In this document: positions 1 through 8,346 of the stretch, in pieces
Layout of the letters: each line of letters opens with the position of its first letter
How positions within the stretch are numbered: the first letter of the stretch is position 1
Source: an uncultured Nostocoides sp.
Lineage (GTDB): Bacteria > Actinomycetota > Actinomycetes > Actinomycetales > Dermatophilaceae
NCBI GenBank assembly: GCA_937858995.1
Contig: CALLZC010000104.1
Location: 1-50,672, forward strand
Reading direction: 5' to 3'
Length of the DNA: 50,672 nucleotides
Translations under genes and position numbers: made by a program
The notes under the pieces: model-generated
What the model was told of the DNA's origin: nothing
Seen by the model: the letters and a program-made list of their open reading frames with translations, nothing else
The model's database searches: none

Positions 1-69
1 ATGATACGGCGACCACCGAGATCTACACCTCTCTATTCGTCGGCAGCGTCAGATGTGTATAAGAGACAG
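1..69 (+). other. Illumina P5 / i5 index / Nextera adapter (artefact)
   Basis: Bases 1-28 are the Illumina P5 flow-cell sequence lacking its first A. Bases 29-36 (CTCTCTAT) equal the i5 index known as 502. Bases 37-69 are the Nextera read-1 adapter, ending in the transposon mosaic end AGATGTGTATAAGAGACAG. This is library sequence left at the contig end, not part of the genome. Any reading frame through it is spurious; its translations give the familiar adapter peptide ending in VYKRQ. Genomic DNA begins at about base 70. Confidence 0.98.
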
Positions 70-71
70 CG

Positions 72-725
72 ACGGGAGCCACCCGATTCGGCGCGGATTT
101 CCGGGCAGCGGTTCTCGACTACGACGACGCTGCGGCCCAGGAGGCCCTGGACCAGCTGCTGCGCGATGTGTCCATCGACCTGGCGATCGAGCAGGAGATC
201 CTGCCTTTCCTGGCCGACCTCGGCGAGCGCTGGGCGGCAGGGGAGGTCGCGGTGTCCCATGAGCATTTTGCGAGCCAGCTGATTCGCCGTCGGCTGGGCG
301 CCTTTAGCACGACCTGGAGCCACGGCTCCGGGCCCGTCGCCATGCTGGCCGCCCTGCCGACCGAACACCATGACATCGCCCTGCTCAGCCTCGGTGTGCT
401 GCTGGGGCGGGCGGGCTGGCGGGTGCGCTACCTCGGTGCTGACACGCCTGTCGAGGATGTTGCTCGGGCTGCCCAGACGATTCGCCCGGATGCCATCGTG
501 CTCTCGACCACGCGTCCAGAGACGGTCGCGGCACACCGGGATGCCATCGCTCGCGTGGCGCAGCGACACCCGGTCTGGCTCGGTGGCCGCGGGGCGGCCG
601 ACCGGCCGGCCCCCCGGCATACCCATGTCTTGCGGGGCGGAGTCGCCGCGTCGGTTCGCGACCTGCAGGCCAGTATCGCCCCTGTTGGGGGCAACTCAGC
701 AGAGGCTGCGTTCAGATCCACATGA
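72..725 (+). CDS. MerR-family regulator, C-terminal B12-binding part (5' truncated)
   Basis: The frame is open from the adapter junction to TGA at 723-725 and lacks a proper start; a GTG at 168 lies inside the domain. What remains is a cobalamin-binding module: a helical cap (about the first 70 codons) followed by a Rossmann-like B12 fold. The cap carries W-x9-EH (WAAGEVAVSHEH), the signature of adenosylcobalamin photoreceptors of the CarH/LitR group, and the Rossmann part carries the E-x-H motif (EHH) expected to hold the lower axial His, followed by GWRVRYLGADTP. Family members have an N-terminal MerR winged helix of about 70 residues, lost here at the contig edge. They commonly repress carotenoid or light-stress genes until light breaks the cofactor bond; light sensing here is inference. 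The stop codon lies inside the 80-bp palindromic repeat. Confidence 0.85.
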   Translation, partial: TGATRFGADFRAAVLDYDDAAAQEALDQLLRDVSIDLAIEQEILPFLADLGERWAAGEVAVSHEHFASQLIRRRLGAFSTTWSHGSGPVAMLAALPTEHHDIALLSLGVLLGRAGWRVRYLGADTPVEDVARAAQTIRPDAIVLSTTRPETVAAHRDAIARVAQRHPVWLGGRGAADRPAPRHTHVLRGGVAASVRDLQASIAPVGGNSAEAAFRST

Positions 726-769
726 TGCATCCTGTGGACCTGAGCGCACCTGCTGCTAGCAGAGGTTAG
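690..769 (+). repeat. 80-bp palindromic intergenic repeat, copy A
   Basis: This block matches the reverse complement of 48675-48754 at 70 of 80 positions without gaps (hand count). Its core is an inverted repeat, TCAGATCCACA at 712-722 and TGTGGACCTGA at 733-743 around a 10-base loop, which can extend outward through GC-rich bases. It begins inside the last codons of the B12-binding regulator, supplies that gene's stop codon, and ends before the ung stop. The hairpin could act as a bidirectional terminator between these convergent genes, or it may be a mobile palindromic element of the REP/MITE kind. Function is not shown by sequence. Confidence 0.85.
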
Positions 770-785
770 TAGTGAGGGGGGCAGG

Positions 786-1466
786 TTAGTGAGGGGGAAG
801 CTGCCAGTCGACGGGGTCGACGCCCTGGGCCGCGAGGGCGGCGTTGGCTCGACTAAAGGGCCGTGACCCGAAGAACCCCGAATGGGCGGACAGGGGCGAG
901 GGGTGAGCGCTCTCGATGACGACGGTGGTGCCCAGTGCAGGCTTTAGGGCTCGGGCGTCCCGGCCCCACAAGATGGCGACCAGCGGGCCGCCGCGTGCGG
1001 CCAGGGCAGCGATGGCGCCGTCGGTGACCTCTTCCCAGCCGTGCCCGCGATGGGAGCCCGGGGCGCCGGGGCGCACCGTCAGCACCCGGTTGAGCAGCAG
1101 GACGCCGCGTTCCGCCCAAGCGCTCAGGTCGCCGTGTGCCGGTGGGACGATCCCGAGGTCGTTCTGCAGTTCCCGATAGATATTCGCCAGGCTACGCGGG
1201 ATCGGGCGGACGTCGGGGGCAACGGAAAACGACAGGCCGACCGGGTGGCCAGGGGTCGGGTAGGGATCCTGGCCGACGATCAGCACCCGGACCGCGTCCA
1301 GCGGTTGGGCGAAGGCGCGCAGCACCTGCTCGCCGCGCGGCAGATAGCCGTACCCGGCCCGCGACTCGGCGCGCAGGAAGTCACCGAGGCCGGCGATGCG
1401 ATCCGCCACCGGCGTCAGTGCCTGCGCCCACGAGGGGTCCATGAGGTCGGTCAAGGGAGCTGTCAT
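786..1466 (-). CDS. ung: Uracil-DNA glycosylase (family 1)
   Basis: Excises uracil from DNA in base excision repair. The 226-residue product has the family-1 water-activating motif GQDPYP (65-70, catalytic Asp67) and the DNA-intercalation motif [10 protein letters not shown] (188-197, catalytic His188), and is close to the usual 225-230 residues. The frame is open far upstream, but the ATG at 1466 is chosen because AGGAGA lies five bases before it and the protein then begins at the usual place. It is divergent from the HAD phosphatase gene, with 57 bases between the two starts. The 3' end faces the repeat at 690-769. Confidence 0.95.
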   Translation of the reverse strand: MTAPLTDLMDPSWAQALTPVADRIAGLGDFLRAESRAGYGYLPRGEQVLRAFAQPLDAVRVLIVGQDPYPTPGHPVGLSFSVAPDVRPIPRSLANIYRELQNDLGIVPPAHGDLSAWAERGVLLLNRVLTVRPGAPGSHRGHGWEEVTDGAIAALAARGGPLVAILWGRDARALKPALGTTVVIESAHPSPLSAHSGFFGSRPFSRANAALAAQGVDPVDWQLPPH

Positions 1467-1523
1467 CCATTTCTCCTGGCCCGCAATTCGGCGTTGTCCG
1501 GCTGCCGCTGGCAGGCTATCGGC

Positions 1524-2186
1524 GTGCACCCTGCAGCGCATTCCCCGGCTTGGTCCGGCGTCCTGTTCGATCTCGACGGCACCTTGGTCGACACCATCGC
1601 GCTCATCGTGGCCTCTTTCGACCACGCGTTGACCAGCGTGGTGGGTGCTGGGCGACCCGAGCCGGAGGTCCGCGCGTGGATCGGTCGGCGCCTCGGCGAG
1701 GTCTTTGCCAGCGAGTATCCCGAGCAGGCCCAGGAGCTGGAGGCCACCTATGTGGAGTGGAACCGGGCCCAGGCCCCCCTGCTCATCCGCAGGTATGACG
1801 GGGTCGAGGACCTGCTGCGCGGGCTGCTCGATGTCCATCAGCGCATGGGTGTGGTGACCTCCAAGCGCCGGGGCGCCGCGATCCAGGCGCTGCAGATCGC
1901 CGGCCTGGACGGCCTCATCGACATTGTGGCCGCCAGCGAGGACACCACGGCGCACAAGCCGGAGCCGGCCCCGCTGCAGCATGGTGCCGCGCGGCTGTCG
2001 GTGCCGATCGAGCAGTGCGTGTATGTCGGGGACGCCGTTGTCGACATCGAGGCGGCTCGGGCGGCGGGTATGGCGAGCATCGCCGTCACCTGGGGCGCTG
2101 GCGATCCGGAGGCGTTGGCCGTGGCCGGCGCGGACCATCTGGTCGAGAGCCCCGCGGCCCTATACGCCCTGCTGCTCGGGCGCTGA
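1524..2186 (+). CDS. HAD-family phosphatase (Gph/PpaX-like)
   Basis: A 220-residue haloacid-dehalogenase hydrolase, expected to dephosphorylate a small phosphorylated metabolite in the cytosol. Motif I is FDLDGT (Asp16 nucleophile, Asp18 acid/base), a helical cap follows (about residues 30-95), the motif II region is VVTSK, the motif III lysine is in AHKPEP, and motif IV is [10 protein letters not shown]. The layout suits phosphoglycolate phosphatase or pyrophosphatase PpaX-like proteins; the substrate cannot be told from sequence. The GTG at 1524 is chosen because it places motif I at the normal distance from the N-terminus; the ribosome site before it is weak, so the start is uncertain. It is transcribed divergently from ung. 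Confidence 0.85.
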   Translation: MHPAAHSPAWSGVLFDLDGTLVDTIALIVASFDHALTSVVGAGRPEPEVRAWIGRRLGEVFASEYPEQAQELEATYVEWNRAQAPLLIRRYDGVEDLLRGLLDVHQRMGVVTSKRRGAAIQALQIAGLDGLIDIVAASEDTTAHKPEPAPLQHGAARLSVPIEQCVYVGDAVVDIEAARAAGMASIAVTWGAGDPEALAVAGADHLVESPAALYALLLGR

Positions 2187-2348
2187 GAATCCCCCACCAC
2201 GCGAGCCCGCGTCGCACCGGCCGACCGGCGCCTGCGTGCTAACCTCGTGGGGCGTATGTGGCGTCGGCGCTCTTCGTCGCGGCCACGGGCGACCGACGGA
2301 TTCGGGCCGACATACGCGCATCACATTGGCTTCAGGAAGGCATGATTC

Positions 2349-3263
2349 ATGGCGCAACCCGGACCCGCGACGCTGACGCATCTGCAGCGTCTGGAGGCCG
2401 AGAGCATCCACATCATGCGGGAGGTCGCGGCGGAAGCCGAGAATCCCGTGATGCTCTACAGCATCGGCAAGGATTCCGCGACGATGCTCCACCTGGCGCG
2501 CAAGGCGTTCTACCCGGCCCCGCCGCCGTTCCCGCTGCTCCACGTCGACACGACGTGGAAGTTCCAGGCCATGTACGAGTTGCGCGACAAGGCGGCAACG
2601 GAGGCGGGCATGGAATTGCTCGTCTACCAGAACCCTGAGGCGTTGGCGCAGGGCATCAACCCCTTCGATCACGGGCCCTTGCATACGGACATGTGGAAGA
2701 CCGAGGGGCTGAAGCAGGCCCTCGACAAGTACGGCTTCGATGCCGCCTTCGGTGGCGGACGCCGCGACGAGGAGAAGTCGCGGGCCAAGGAACGGGTCTT
2801 CTCCTTCCGCAACGCCCAGCACCGTTGGGACCCCAAGAACCAGCGCCCCGAGCTGTGGAAGCTGTACAACGCCCGCAAGCACAAGGGCGAGTCGATGCGC
2901 GTCTTCCCGCTCTCCAACTGGACCGAGTTGGACATCTGGCAGTACATCCACCTCGAGGGCATCGAAATCGTGCCCTTGTATTTCGCCGCGGAGCGCCCGG
3001 TCGTCGAGCATGAGGGGCTGCTCATCATGGTCGACGACGACCGGATGCCGCTCGCGCCGGGTCAGGTGCCGCAGCTGCGCAGCGTGCGCTTCCGCACGCT
3101 TGGCTGCTACCCGCTCACGGGTGCGGTGGAGTCCACGGCGACCACCCTCCCCGAAGTCATTCAGGAGATCCTCCTGACCACCACCTCCGAGCGTCAGGGG
3201 CGAGCCATCGACCACGACAGCGCCGCCTCGATGGAGAAAAAGAAGCAAGAGGGCTACTTCTGA
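2349..3263 (+). CDS. cysD: Sulfate adenylyltransferase small subunit
   Basis: CysD with CysN makes adenosine 5'-phosphosulfate from ATP and sulfate, the first step of sulfate assimilation. The 304-residue protein matches family length and has the ATP pyrophosphatase loop YSIGKDSA (residues 37-44), the [11 protein letters not shown] segment and a C-terminal [13 protein letters not shown] tail typical of CysD. AGGAAGG lies seven bases before the ATG. Its TGA overlaps the cysNC ATG by one base (TGATG), so the two subunits are translationally coupled. No reductase or sulfate permease genes are present in the window. The 162-base gap upstream holds the ribosome site and presumably the promoter, but I see no convincing operator. 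Confidence 0.96.
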   Translation: MAQPGPATLTHLQRLEAESIHIMREVAAEAENPVMLYSIGKDSATMLHLARKAFYPAPPPFPLLHVDTTWKFQAMYELRDKAATEAGMELLVYQNPEALAQGINPFDHGPLHTDMWKTEGLKQALDKYGFDAAFGGGRRDEEKSRAKERVFSFRNAQHRWDPKNQRPELWKLYNARKHKGESMRVFPLSNWTELDIWQYIHLEGIEIVPLYFAAERPVVEHEGLLIMVDDDRMPLAPGQVPQLRSVRFRTLGCYPLTGAVESTATTLPEVIQEILLTTTSERQGRAIDHDSAASMEKKKQEGYF

Positions 3264-5176
3264 TGACTGCCACGGACGAGTCGATCTATCAGGTCGAGTC
3301 CCTGATCGCCGAGGACATCGACGCCTATCTGGAGCAGCACCAGCACAAGACGATGCTGCGCTTCATCACCTGTGGCAGCGTCGACGACGGCAAGTCCACC
3401 CTCATCGGGCGGATGCTCTATGACAGCAAGATGATCTTTGAGGACCACCTGCAGGCTCTCGAGGCCGACTCCAAGCGGGTTGGCACCCAGGGGGACCAGA
3501 TCGACTTCGCCCTCTTGGTCGACGGTCTGGCCGCCGAGCGCGAGCAGGGCATCACCATCGATGTCGCCTACCGCTTCTTCGCCACCGAAAAGCGCAAGTT
3601 CATCGTGGCCGACACCCCGGGTCACGAGCAGTACACCCGCAATATGGTCACCGGCGCGTCCACGGCGGAGTTGGCCGTCATCCTCATCGATGCCCGCAAG
3701 GGCGTATTGACCCAGACGCGCCGCCACAGCTTCCTGACGCATCTGCTGGGCATCCGGCACATCGTCTTGGCCGTGAACAAGATGGACCTGGTCGACTACA
3801 GCCAGGAGGTGTATGACGCGATCGTCGCCGACTACCGCGCCTTCGCGGACTCGATCGGCATTGGCGACTTCACCGCGATCCCGATCTCGGGTTTCCTCGG
3901 CGACAACATCACGGCGCACTCGCCCAAGACGCCCTGGTACACCGGCACCACCTTGATGAACCACCTCGAGACGGTCGAACTGGATCAGACGCTCGACCAG
4001 GCCCGCCCCTTCCGGATGCCGGTGCAGCGGGTCACCCGCCCCAACCTGAACTTCCGCGGCTTCGCCGGGACCATCGCCAATGGCGTCGTGCGCCCTGGCG
4101 ACGCCGTTCGAGTGCTGCCGACCAATCGCACCTCGACCATCGCCCGGATCGTGACCATGGACGGGGATCTCGATCAGGGTGTCGTGGGCCAGGCGGTGAC
4201 CTTGACACTCGCCGACGAGATCGACTGCTCCCGCGGCGATGTGCTCGTCCTGGACAGCTCGCCGGCCGAGGCCGCCGACCATTTCGAGTGCCATCTGGTG
4301 TGGATGGACGATTCCGAGATGTTGCCGGGCCGCTCGTATTGGCTGCGGATCGGCACCCAGACCGTCACGGCCACCTTCGAGAGGCCGAAGTACCAGGTCA
4401 ATGTCAACACCATGGAGCAGGTGGCCGCCAAGACGTTGGGGCTCAATGCGATCGGTGTCGTGACCTTTTCCACCGACAAGCCGGTCGTCTTCGAGCCCTA
4501 CGCCCAATCCCACGATCTCGGTGGGTTCATCGTCATCGACAAGATGACGAATGCGACCGTCGCGGCCGGGATGATTCACTTCGCGTTGCGTCGCTCGAAG
4601 AATGTGGCGTGGCAGCCGCTGGAGATCGACCGGAGCCATCACGCCCGGATGAAGCACCAGGAGCCGATCGTCATGTGGCTGACCGGCCTGTCGGGGGCCG
4701 GCAAGTCGGAGGTCGCCAACGAGATCGAGGTGCAACTGGCGCGGATGAACCGTCATACCTTCCTCCTGGACGGTGACAACATCCGTCACGGCCTGTCGAA
4801 GGATCTCGGTTTCGACGACGCGGACCGGGTGGAGAACGCCCGCCGACTGGCCGAAGTCGCCAAGCTGATGGCGGACGCGGGTCTGATCGTGATCGTCTCG
4901 GCGATCTCGCCCTTCCGCGCCGAGCGCGAGATGGCGCGGGATCTCATCGGTTCCGAGTTCGTCGAGGTCTTCATCGACCTGCCCCTGGCCGAGGCCGAGG
5001 GGCGCGACACCAAGGGCCTGTACGCCAAGGCGCGGGCCGGCGAACTCACCCACTTCACCGGCGTCAACAGCCCGTATGAGGCGCCGACCGCACCGGACAT
5101 CCGCATCGACGCGCTCACCACATCCCCCAAGGAAGCGGCCGCCGAGATCATCACGCGCCTGATCCCGCTGCGCTAG
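3263..5176 (+). CDS. cysNC: Bifunctional sulfate adenylyltransferase large subunit / APS kinase
   Basis: A 637-residue fusion that runs GTP-driven sulfate adenylation (CysN, about 1-450) and phosphorylates the APS formed (CysC, about 465-637) to PAPS. CysN shows the GTPase motifs GSVDDGKS (38-45), DTPGHEQ (117-123) and NKMD (172-175). The kinase domain has a P-loop GLSGAGKSE (475-483), DGDNIRHGL and the ISPFRAERE loop with the phospho-accepting Ser549. A Glu at 483, after the P-loop Ser, replaces the Ser/Thr more often seen there. GLYAKARAGE and TGVNSPYEAP are standard APS kinase motifs. The fusion is common in Actinobacteria and Proteobacteria. It overlaps cysD by one base. Its end is 42 bases from the convergent amidohydrolase gene. 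Confidence 0.96.
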   Translation: MTATDESIYQVESLIAEDIDAYLEQHQHKTMLRFITCGSVDDGKSTLIGRMLYDSKMIFEDHLQALEADSKRVGTQGDQIDFALLVDGLAAEREQGITIDVAYRFFATEKRKFIVADTPGHEQYTRNMVTGASTAELAVILIDARKGVLTQTRRHSFLTHLLGIRHIVLAVNKMDLVDYSQEVYDAIVADYRAFADSIGIGDFTAIPISGFLGDNITAHSPKTPWYTGTTLMNHLETVELDQTLDQARPFRMPVQRVTRPNLNFRGFAGTIANGVVRPGDAVRVLPTNRTSTIARIVTMDGDLDQGVVGQAVTLTLADEIDCSRGDVLVLDSSPAEAADHFECHLVWMDDSEMLPGRSYWLRIGTQTVTATFERPKYQVNVNTMEQVAAKTLGLNAIGVVTFSTDKPVVFEPYAQSHDLGGFIVIDKMTNATVAAGMIHFALRRSKNVAWQPLEIDRSHHARMKHQEPIVMWLTGLSGAGKSEVANEIEVQLARMNRHTFLLDGDNIRHGLSKDLGFDDADRVENARRLAEVAKLMADAGLIVIVSAISPFRAEREMARDLIGSEFVEVFIDLPLAEAEGRDTKGLYAKARAGELTHFTGVNSPYEAPTAPDIRIDALTTSPKEAAAEIITRLIPLR

Positions 5177-5218
5177 GGCCAGCACGTAGGCCCAGAGCGC
5201 GAAGGCCCCATGCCGCCG

Positions 5219-6769
5219 TCAGTGCAGCTCGAGGCACGGTTCGGCATGCGTGATGCGGCCGCCGACCATGGTCACGACCGCGTCCAGGCCACGCAGCAGG
5301 GCTGCCGCGGCGGCCGAATCGTCCTGGCGTTCGTGGACGTCCTGGGGTTCCAGTGCGTGCTGGGCTTGCAAGGGGTTGCGATCCAGCAGCACCAGGTCGG
5401 CGAGCGATCCCAGAGCCACGGCGCCCGCGCCGTCGGTGCTCGCGGCGAGCGCCTCTGCCGGCGTGAGGGATTCCGCGGCATTCCACGGCTCGCGCGCATC
5501 GGGGCTGCGGTGGACGGCCGCGGCCATCGCCAGCCAGGGATCCAGTGGCGCGACGGGGGCGTCCGATCCCAGCGCCAACTGCACGCCCTGCCGCAGCATG
5601 GTGCGCAGGATGAAGCACCGGTGGGTCCGATCCGGCCATAGCGCGTGGGTGACCTCGCGGTCATCGAGCAGGTGCGCGGGCTGCACGCTGGCGATGATGC
5701 CCAGGTCGGCCATCCGCCGGACGTCGGCCAGGGCGACCAGTTGCGCGTGCTCGATGCTGCCGTGGGCGCCGCTGGCGGTGAAGGCGTCGAGCGCCGACGT
5801 CAGCGCCGCATCGCCGATGGCGTGCGCGGCGACCCGCAAGCCGTGCGCGTGCGCCTGCGTCATCAGGTCGGTGAGCTGCGCACCGCTGATGTTGAGCGTG
5901 CCACGGTTGCTGGGGTCGTCGGCATACGGCTGGCAGCAGTATGCGGTGCGCGTATTGAGGGAGCCATCGGTGATGACCTTGAGCGGGCCCATGACCGCCC
6001 GGCCGGCGGTCCCCGCAATGGGGTCGCCCGTGCGCAACCCGCGCGCTAGGACGCGATCCAGGGTGTCCTCATAGGTCGCGATGCGCACCCGTAGCTGGTC
6101 GATGCCGGAGGCGAACCGCTCCTGCCACGCCGGCACTCCGTCGGCCAGCTCCATATCGGTGATCCCGACGATTCCCCGCCCCGCCGCGTCCCGGACCGCA
6201 TCGGCGTATGCCGTGTGCTCGCCCGCCGGGTCGCGCGCCAGCTCGCCCAGGCGCGCCCATACGGGGAACCACTGCGCCTCGTCCAGGACCTCGTCGCGGG
6301 CAGCGACCCCCAGCAGTGAAAGGGCCGCGCTGTTGAGCCAGCCATTGTGCGCGTCGCCGCTGACCAGAACCACGGGTCGGTCCCCGGTGATGGCGTCGAG
6401 TTGCGAGACGGTCGGTTGGGTCGACCATCCGGCTGACCGATAGCCGAACCCGATCACCACCGCTGCCGCCCAGGTCGGCAGCGCGGCGGCGACCCGCTCG
6501 AGCACCTCGGCGGGGGAGCGGGTTGCGGACAGGTCGACCCGGCCGCGTGTTTGGGCCCACTGCGCCATGTGCACGTGCTGGTCCCACAATCCGGGGATGA
6601 GCCAGCGCCCATCCGCGGCCAACCGTCGCGCGCCCGGCGCCTCGAGGCGCGACGCGATCCGGGTGACCCGTCCCCGCTCGATGAGCAGGTCAACGGGCTC
6701 GGGGTCCGCCGGGGTGGTCAGCGCGACGATGCGGGCGTCCCGGATCAACCAGCGGTCATCGCTGGCCAT
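5219..6769 (-). CDS. Amidohydrolase family 3 (YtcJ-like) metal-dependent hydrolase
   Basis: A 516-residue cytosolic metal-dependent hydrolase of the amidohydrolase superfamily. Seen: the metal-binding HxH in GLWDQHVHM near residue 80, SGDAHNGWLN, AHAIGDAAL, a conserved EHAQLV, and the late metal Asp in GSDAPVAPLDPW, followed by a beta-sandwich return strand (GSLADLVLLDRNP). These fit the YtcJ-like branch, whose substrates are mostly unknown. The ATG at 6769 overlaps the arsR stop by one base (TGATG), and upstream open frame lies within arsR, so the gene is the second cistron of arsR. Its presence beside arsenic genes is unusual; a role in arsenic metabolism is conjecture. Confidence 0.85.
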   Translation of the reverse strand: MASDDRWLIRDARIVALTTPADPEPVDLLIERGRVTRIASRLEAPGARRLAADGRWLIPGLWDQHVHMAQWAQTRGRVDLSATRSPAEVLERVAAALPTWAAAVVIGFGYRSAGWSTQPTVSQLDAITGDRPVVLVSGDAHNGWLNSAALSLLGVAARDEVLDEAQWFPVWARLGELARDPAGEHTAYADAVRDAAGRGIVGITDMELADGVPAWQERFASGIDQLRVRIATYEDTLDRVLARGLRTGDPIAGTAGRAVMGPLKVITDGSLNTRTAYCCQPYADDPSNRGTLNISGAQLTDLMTQAHAHGLRVAAHAIGDAALTSALDAFTASGAHGSIEHAQLVALADVRRMADLGIIASVQPAHLLDDREVTHALWPDRTHRCFILRTMLRQGVQLALGSDAPVAPLDPWLAMAAAVHRSPDAREPWNAAESLTPAEALAASTDGAGAVALGSLADLVLLDRNPLQAQHALEPQDVHERQDDSAAAAALLRGLDAVVTMVGGRITHAEPCLELH

Positions 6770-7131
6770 CACGCCGCCTGGAAGATTGCGGCGATGTCCG
6801 TGAGGCGATCCGGGATGACGCGAAACCACGCCCACACGCCGCGCTTCTCGCGCTCCAGCAGCCCCGCCGCAACCAGGACCTTCAAGTGATGGGACACGGT
6901 GGGTTGGCTGAGCCCGACCGGTCCGGTCAGATGACAGACGCAGGCCTCGCCGGACGGGCTCGCGCGAATCAGCGACAGCAGTTGCAGGCGGACGGGGTCG
7001 GCCACCGCCTTCAGGAGGAGGGCGGCGCGCTCGGCGTCGGCACGGGACAGGGCTGGCGGGCTCCCGTCGGGCCCGGCTGTGCTCTCGGGGGCGCAGGACT
7101 GCGCGTCACGTGGCAGGAGAGTAGGCGGCAT
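6769..7131 (-). CDS. arsR: ArsR-family arsenite-responsive repressor
   Basis: A 120-residue winged-helix repressor. The recognition helix is in LSQPTVSHHLKVL (74-86). The metal site is GEACVCHL with Cys64 and Cys66, matching the CxC of arsenite-sensing ArsR proteins; a further Cys13 lies in the N-terminal tail. AGGAGG sits four bases before the ATG. The gene is divergent from acr3-arsC and shares with it an intergenic region that contains a perfect palindrome over the acr3 promoter, so it most likely represses both directions until As(III) or Sb(III) binds. It is coupled to the downstream amidohydrolase by a one-base overlap. Confidence 0.92.
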   Translation of the reverse strand: MPPTLLPRDAQSCAPESTAGPDGSPPALSRADAERAALLLKAVADPVRLQLLSLIRASPSGEACVCHLTGPVGLSQPTVSHHLKVLVAAGLLEREKRGVWAWFRVIPDRLTDIAAIFQAA

Positions 7132-7229
7132 ACAGCCTCCTGGGCAAAGTCGGGACGTGCGCGAGGGTGCGGACCGTCGAGGCTCGAGACTCGTGAGCCG
7201 TCACATTGACGACCGTCGATATCCCATGC

Positions 7230-7263
7230 TTGACTGCCCTTAAGCCATCGACACTAGTCGATG
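7230..7263 (+). promoter_or_regulatory. acr3 promoter with ArsR operator palindrome
   Basis: TTGACT at 7230-7235 is a good -35 box. Seventeen bases later ACTAGT at 7253-7258 is a weak -10. A perfect inverted repeat, CATCGAC (7246-7252), four-base centre, GTCGATG (7257-7263), covers the -10 region, where a repressor would block RNA polymerase. ArsR is the obvious candidate because its gene is divergent and adjacent. A start of transcription near 7265 would leave a leader of only about 17 bases before the GTG start. Confidence 0.6.
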
Positions 7264-7281
7264 CCTCGCGAGAGAGCACCC

Positions 7282-8346
7282 GTGACTGCCACCCCCACCC
7301 GAACCGACCCGGCGATCACCCGGTTGTCGACTCTCGACCGGTTCCTGCCGGTGTGGATCGGGTTGGCCATGGCGCTCGGTCTGCTCTTGGGGCGCAGCGT
7401 CTCGGGTTTGGGCGATGCGCTCGCGGCGCTCGAGGTCGACGGGGTCTCACTCCCCATCGCCATCGGGCTGCTCGTCATGATGTATCCGGTGCTGGCCAAG
7501 GTCCGCTACGACCGACTCGACACGGTCACGGGTGACCGCCGTATGTTGGCGGCCAGCCTGGTGCTCAACTGGATCCTCGGGCCGGCGCTGATGTTCGCGC
7601 TGGCCTGGCTATTGCTGCCGGATCTGCCGGAATACCGCACCGGGCTGATCATCGTCGGTCTCGCGCGCTGCATCGCCATGGTGATCATCTGGAACGACCT
7701 CGCGTGCGGGGACCGGGAAGCAGCCGCGGTGCTGGTCGCGCTCAACTCGATCTTCCAGGTCTTCGCCTTCGCCGCCTTGGGCTGGTTCTACTTGCAGGTC
7801 CTGCCCGGCTGGTTGGGCCTGGAGCAGGCGAGCCTGGACGTCTCGACCTGGCAGATCGCCAAGAGCGTGTTGATCTTCCTCGGCATTCCGTTGGTCGCCG
7901 GCTATCTGACCCGCAGGCTCGGCGAGCGGAGGTGGGGGCGCACGGCATACGAGGAACGCCTGCTCCCGCGGATCGGCCCCTGGGCGCTCTATGGGCTGCT
8001 CTTCACCATCGTGGTGCTCTTCGCCCTCCAGGGCGAGCAGATCACCACGCGCCCCCTCGACGTCGCCCGGATCGCCGTCCCCCTCCTGGCCTACTTCGCC
8101 ATTATGTGGAGTGGTGGCTATGTGCTGGGCAGGGCCTTGGGTATGACGTACGAGCGCACCACCACGCTCGCGTTCACCGCTGCGGGCAACAACTTCGAAC
8201 TCGCGATCGCCGTGGCGATCGCTACCTTCGGGGTGACCAGCGGCCAGGCGCTAGCCGGGGTCGTCGGGCCGCTCATCGAAGTACCGGCGCTGGTCGCCCT
8301 CGTGCACGTCTCACTCCTGCTGCGAAAGAGGTTCACCCATGTCTGA
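7282..8346 (+). CDS. acr3: Arsenite efflux permease (ACR3 family)
   Basis: A 354-residue inner-membrane protein with about ten hydrophobic segments, expected to export arsenite. The segment RCIAMVIIWNDLACGD carries the ACR3 cysteine, and TAAGNNFELAIAVAI is the second conserved signature. The frame is open from an ATG at 7261, but that codon overlaps the operator palindrome. The GTG at 7282 has GAGAGAG a few bases upstream and fits the predicted transcription start, so it is preferred. The stop overlaps the arsC start by eight bases, which implies coupled translation. It is divergent from arsR. Confidence 0.93.
   Translation: MTATPTRTDPAITRLSTLDRFLPVWIGLAMALGLLLGRSVSGLGDALAALEVDGVSLPIAIGLLVMMYPVLAKVRYDRLDTVTGDRRMLAASLVLNWILGPALMFALAWLLLPDLPEYRTGLIIVGLARCIAMVIIWNDLACGDREAAAVLVALNSIFQVFAFAALGWFYLQVLPGWLGLEQASLDVSTWQIAKSVLIFLGIPLVAGYLTRRLGERRWGRTAYEERLLPRIGPWALYGLLFTIVVLFALQGEQITTRPLDVARIAVPLLAYFAIMWSGGYVLGRALGMTYERTTTLAFTAAGNNFELAIAVAIATFGVTSGQALAGVVGPLIEVPALVALVHVSLLLRKRFTHV

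Noticed and set aside
2160..3248. Long minus-strand open frame (362 codons) across the cysD gene
   Set aside because: It is antisense to a clearly assigned enzyme, resembles no family and reflects the high GC of the complementary strand.
4700..4720. Glu after the APS kinase P-loop Ser as evidence of a dead kinase
   Set aside because: The invariant Gly, Lys and Ser of the loop, the DGDN motif and the phospho-accepting Ser are intact. The position after the Ser is not strictly required, so inactivity is not supported.
3254..5185. Minus-strand open frame of 643 codons opposite cysNC
   Set aside because: The plus-strand product has all family motifs. The antisense product is low complexity in Asp, Gly, Arg and His with no recognisable domain.
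7261..7284. ATG at 7261 as the acr3 start
   Set aside because: The codon overlaps the operator palindrome and precedes the probable transcription start, and it has no ribosome site. GTG 7282 fits better.
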